A stretch of DNA of 64,000 bases from Paracoccaceae bacterium (GTDB taxonomy: Bacteria; Pseudomonadota; Alphaproteobacteria; Rhodobacterales; Rhodobacteraceae). A program made the position numbers and the translations under genes. The DNA is taken from assembly GCA_020446815.1 (NCBI GenBank), contig JAGRDY010000012.1:102148-166147 (forward strand), given 5' to 3'. The notes under the pieces were generated by a model. That model was not told the DNA's origin and did not search any database. It was given only the letters and a program-made list of their open reading frames with translations. Each line of letters begins with the position of its first letter. Position 1 is the stretch's first letter. This document shows, one piece after another, positions 62,382 through 64,000 of this stretch.

Positions 62382-63071
62382 ATGACCCGCAAAAGCGATG
62401 ACGCCCGGAAAATCGGCGACGAAAGCATAGGCGAATATGCCTCGCCCCCCTGTTTTCTGCACGAACTCGACCCTGCTTATTCCGGCATTTCCGACGCGGT
62501 GACCGAAACTGACGTGGCGCGCTGGCGCAAGGCCGAACGCGCCCGGCTGATCGCGGCGCGTCAGGCGGTACCGGTGGCGGCGCGGGCGGGCGCGGATGCC
62601 GAAATCGGCCGCAGGCTCGATGCGTTGCTGGGCGATCTGTCGGGCAAGACCATTGGCCTTTACTGGCCCTTCAAGGGCGAACCGGACCTGCGCGGCTGGG
62701 CCAAGCGCCAGCGCGGCACGGGCGCGCGGTTCTGTCTGCCGGTGGTGGTGAAAAAGGCCGCGCCGCTGATCTTTCGCGACTGGAGCGAAGGCTGCGCGCT
62801 GGAACGCGGCGTCTGGAACATCCCGATCCCCTCTGCCGCGGCCCCCGAAGTCACCCCCGATGTGGTGATTTCGCCGGTCGTCGGCTTTGACGCGCAGAAT
62901 TACCGGCTGGGCTATGGCGGCGGGTTCTATGACCGCACCCTGGCGCGCTTGCGCCATCAGGGCCACCGGCCGCGCGTCATCGGCGTCGGCTTCGAATTGC
63001 AGCGGATCGCCACGATCTATCCACAGCCCTATGACATCGCCCTCGATGAAGCGGTGCTGGCGGCGGTCTGA
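62382..63071 (+). CDS. 5-formyltetrahydrofolate cyclo-ligase
   Basis: ATP-dependent conversion of 5-formyl-THF to 5,10-methenyl-THF (YgfA/MTHFS family). 229 residues with a 40-residue N-terminal extension; WRKAERARLIAARQAVP, LYWPFKGEPDLRGW, VVISPVVGFDAQNYRLGYGGGFYDRTL are diagnostic. AGGAAGCAGGCA precedes the ATG. I looked for 6S RNA upstream, where it often lies, and could not recognise one. Confidence 0.94.
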   Translation: MTRKSDDARKIGDESIGEYASPPCFLHELDPAYSGISDAVTETDVARWRKAERARLIAARQAVPVAARAGADAEIGRRLDALLGDLSGKTIGLYWPFKGEPDLRGWAKRQRGTGARFCLPVVVKKAAPLIFRDWSEGCALERGVWNIPIPSAAAPEVTPDVVISPVVGFDAQNYRLGYGGGFYDRTLARLRHQGHRPRVIGVGFELQRIATIYPQPYDIALDEAVLAAV

Positions 63072-63107
63072 GAGGTTTTCGGAATGGCGCGGGGTCGCCG
63101 CAACGCC

Positions 63108-63479
63108 TCAGCGGCGCTTGTGGCGAAATTCGCAGAAGGATTGCGCCATTCCCGCGGAAAGGCCCGCGTCATCGGCCCCAAGCTGGGCGATCCCGGTGCT
63201 GGCGGCAGCACTGGCCGGGTCGAGCGAAAACCGCATCGGCGCGCCTGAGCGGCGCGGCGTGTCCGTGGCGCGGTAGATGATCCTGCCGGGCGCCAGGTGC
63301 AGGCCGCGAATCGCGTAATCACCCGCCGCGCACCAGAAATCGCTTGCCCCGGACGGGCCGCGATAGGCAACGGCGAAACCGCCGGTGCCGCCGGGCGCGA
63401 CGACAAGGCCGTTCTGGGCAATGAAGGCATGGGCCGGGGCGGTCACAAGAAGGGCAAGAAAGGCGGCGGTCAGGCGCAT
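63108..63479 (-). CDS. small secreted protein, conserved hypothetical
   Basis: 123 residues from the ATG at 63479, with signal peptide MRLTAAFLALLVTAPAHA. The mature part has GTGGFAVAYRGPSGASDFWCAAGDYA and a C-terminal FCEFRHKRR, so two cysteines that may pair. Probably periplasmic; no function known. Confidence 0.72.
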   Translation of the reverse strand: MRLTAAFLALLVTAPAHAFIAQNGLVVAPGGTGGFAVAYRGPSGASDFWCAAGDYAIRGLHLAPGRIIYRATDTPRRSGAPMRFSLDPASAAASTGIAQLGADDAGLSAGMAQSFCEFRHKRR

Positions 63480-63638
63480 GGCGTATCCCCTTTTGGCGAC
63501 AATGAATGACATATAGGCAGCGCGGCCGGGCCTGACCACTCCCTGCGGGCGAGCTCGGGTTTTTCACGATGCGTGACGATCAGGGACTTGCCGCAACGCT
63601 TGAGCGGGTCGCACGTCCCGCTGGCAACTGCGGCAACT

Positions 63639-63682
63639 TGCCCGCAACGCTCACTGCCCGCAACGCTCACTGCCCGCAACGC

Positions 63683-63686
<4 letters not shown>
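63639..63686. repeat. 16-bp tandem repeat, three copies, at the 3' end of rpoD
   Basis: TGCCCGCAACGCTCAC three times perfectly (63639-63654, 63655-63670, 63671-63686). The last copy contains the rpoD stop codon. Confidence 0.92.

Positions 63687-64000
<314 letters not shown>

Noticed and set aside
63014-63026. DnaA-box-like CTATCCACA
   Set aside because: Single imperfect copy inside a coding region, no origin context.

Overview
The window is a chromosomal segment of about 64% GC from an alphaproteobacterium, almost certainly order Rhodobacterales (Paracoccaceae/Roseobacteraceae). The evidence is the gene order (rpmF-plsX-fabH-ihfA-merR-tRNA-Pro; argS-SPOR-nagZ-scpA-scpB; nrdR-ribD ... ribE-ribB-ribH-nusB; yqeY divergent from carA), an alphaproteobacterial LexA box (GTTC-N7-GTTC), a CtrA box (TTAA-N7-TTAAC), and a tRNA-His with no encoded G-1 and an A73 discriminator. 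The genes look vertically inherited. I see no transposase, phage gene, CRISPR array or rRNA operon.

Layout. 0-9 kb: 3' part of a glutamine synthetase family gene, then a minus-strand run of lpdA, a DUF924 gene, an MFS transporter, and queA coupled to a large AsmA/YhdP-like protein. 9-12 kb: PrxQ peroxiredoxin, then an M23 peptidase overlapping a bactofilin, ended by a strong terminator. 12-20.6 kb: DUF2189 membrane protein, cysK, then prfB, PBP1A, an amidase and an aminotransferase on the minus strand. 20.7-26.3 kb: DsbA-like protein, GNAT, a RamA-like corrinoid-activating protein overlapping an ECF sigma/anti-sigma pair, and a secreted fasciclin protein. 26.4-33 kb: ABC-F ATPase, yqeY, carA, and a CtrA-box gene encoding an MshEN (c-di-GMP-binding type) domain fused to a processive GT2 glycosyltransferase, overlapping tail to tail with a GntR regulator. 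33-38 kb: HAD nucleotidase, UbiH-like hydroxylase, fused iron permease, unknown protein.

38-43 kb: rpmF-plsX-fabH-ihfA-merR, tRNA-Pro(GGG), long dCTP deaminase. 43-49 kb: the scpB-scpA-nagZ-SPOR-argS operon. 49-52 kb: VCBS-repeat protein, ferredoxin, tRNA-His(GTG), small conserved proteins, SOS-controlled mmcB. 52-61.3 kb: riboflavin genes plus nusB and nrdR, split by an oppositely oriented capsule cassette (KpsS-like, Wza/KpsD-like lipoprotein, KpsC-like). 61.4-64 kb: DUF616 glycosyltransferase, 5-formyl-THF cyclo-ligase, a small secreted protein and the 3' end of rpoD.

Themes. Several loci concern the cell envelope and surface polysaccharide: M23/bactofilin, PBP1A/amidase, SPOR/NagZ, the Kps cassette, the MshEN-GT2 protein and DUF616. 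The most interesting prediction is the GT2 enzyme, which carries both a CtrA promoter element and an N-terminal c-di-GMP-receptor-like domain. Next come the sigma/anti-sigma/fasciclin module joined to a corrinoid activator, and the LexA-box mmcB. Short tandem duplications of 9-20 bp recur, mostly in intergenic DNA, and several palindromes in divergent promoter regions have no assigned regulator.
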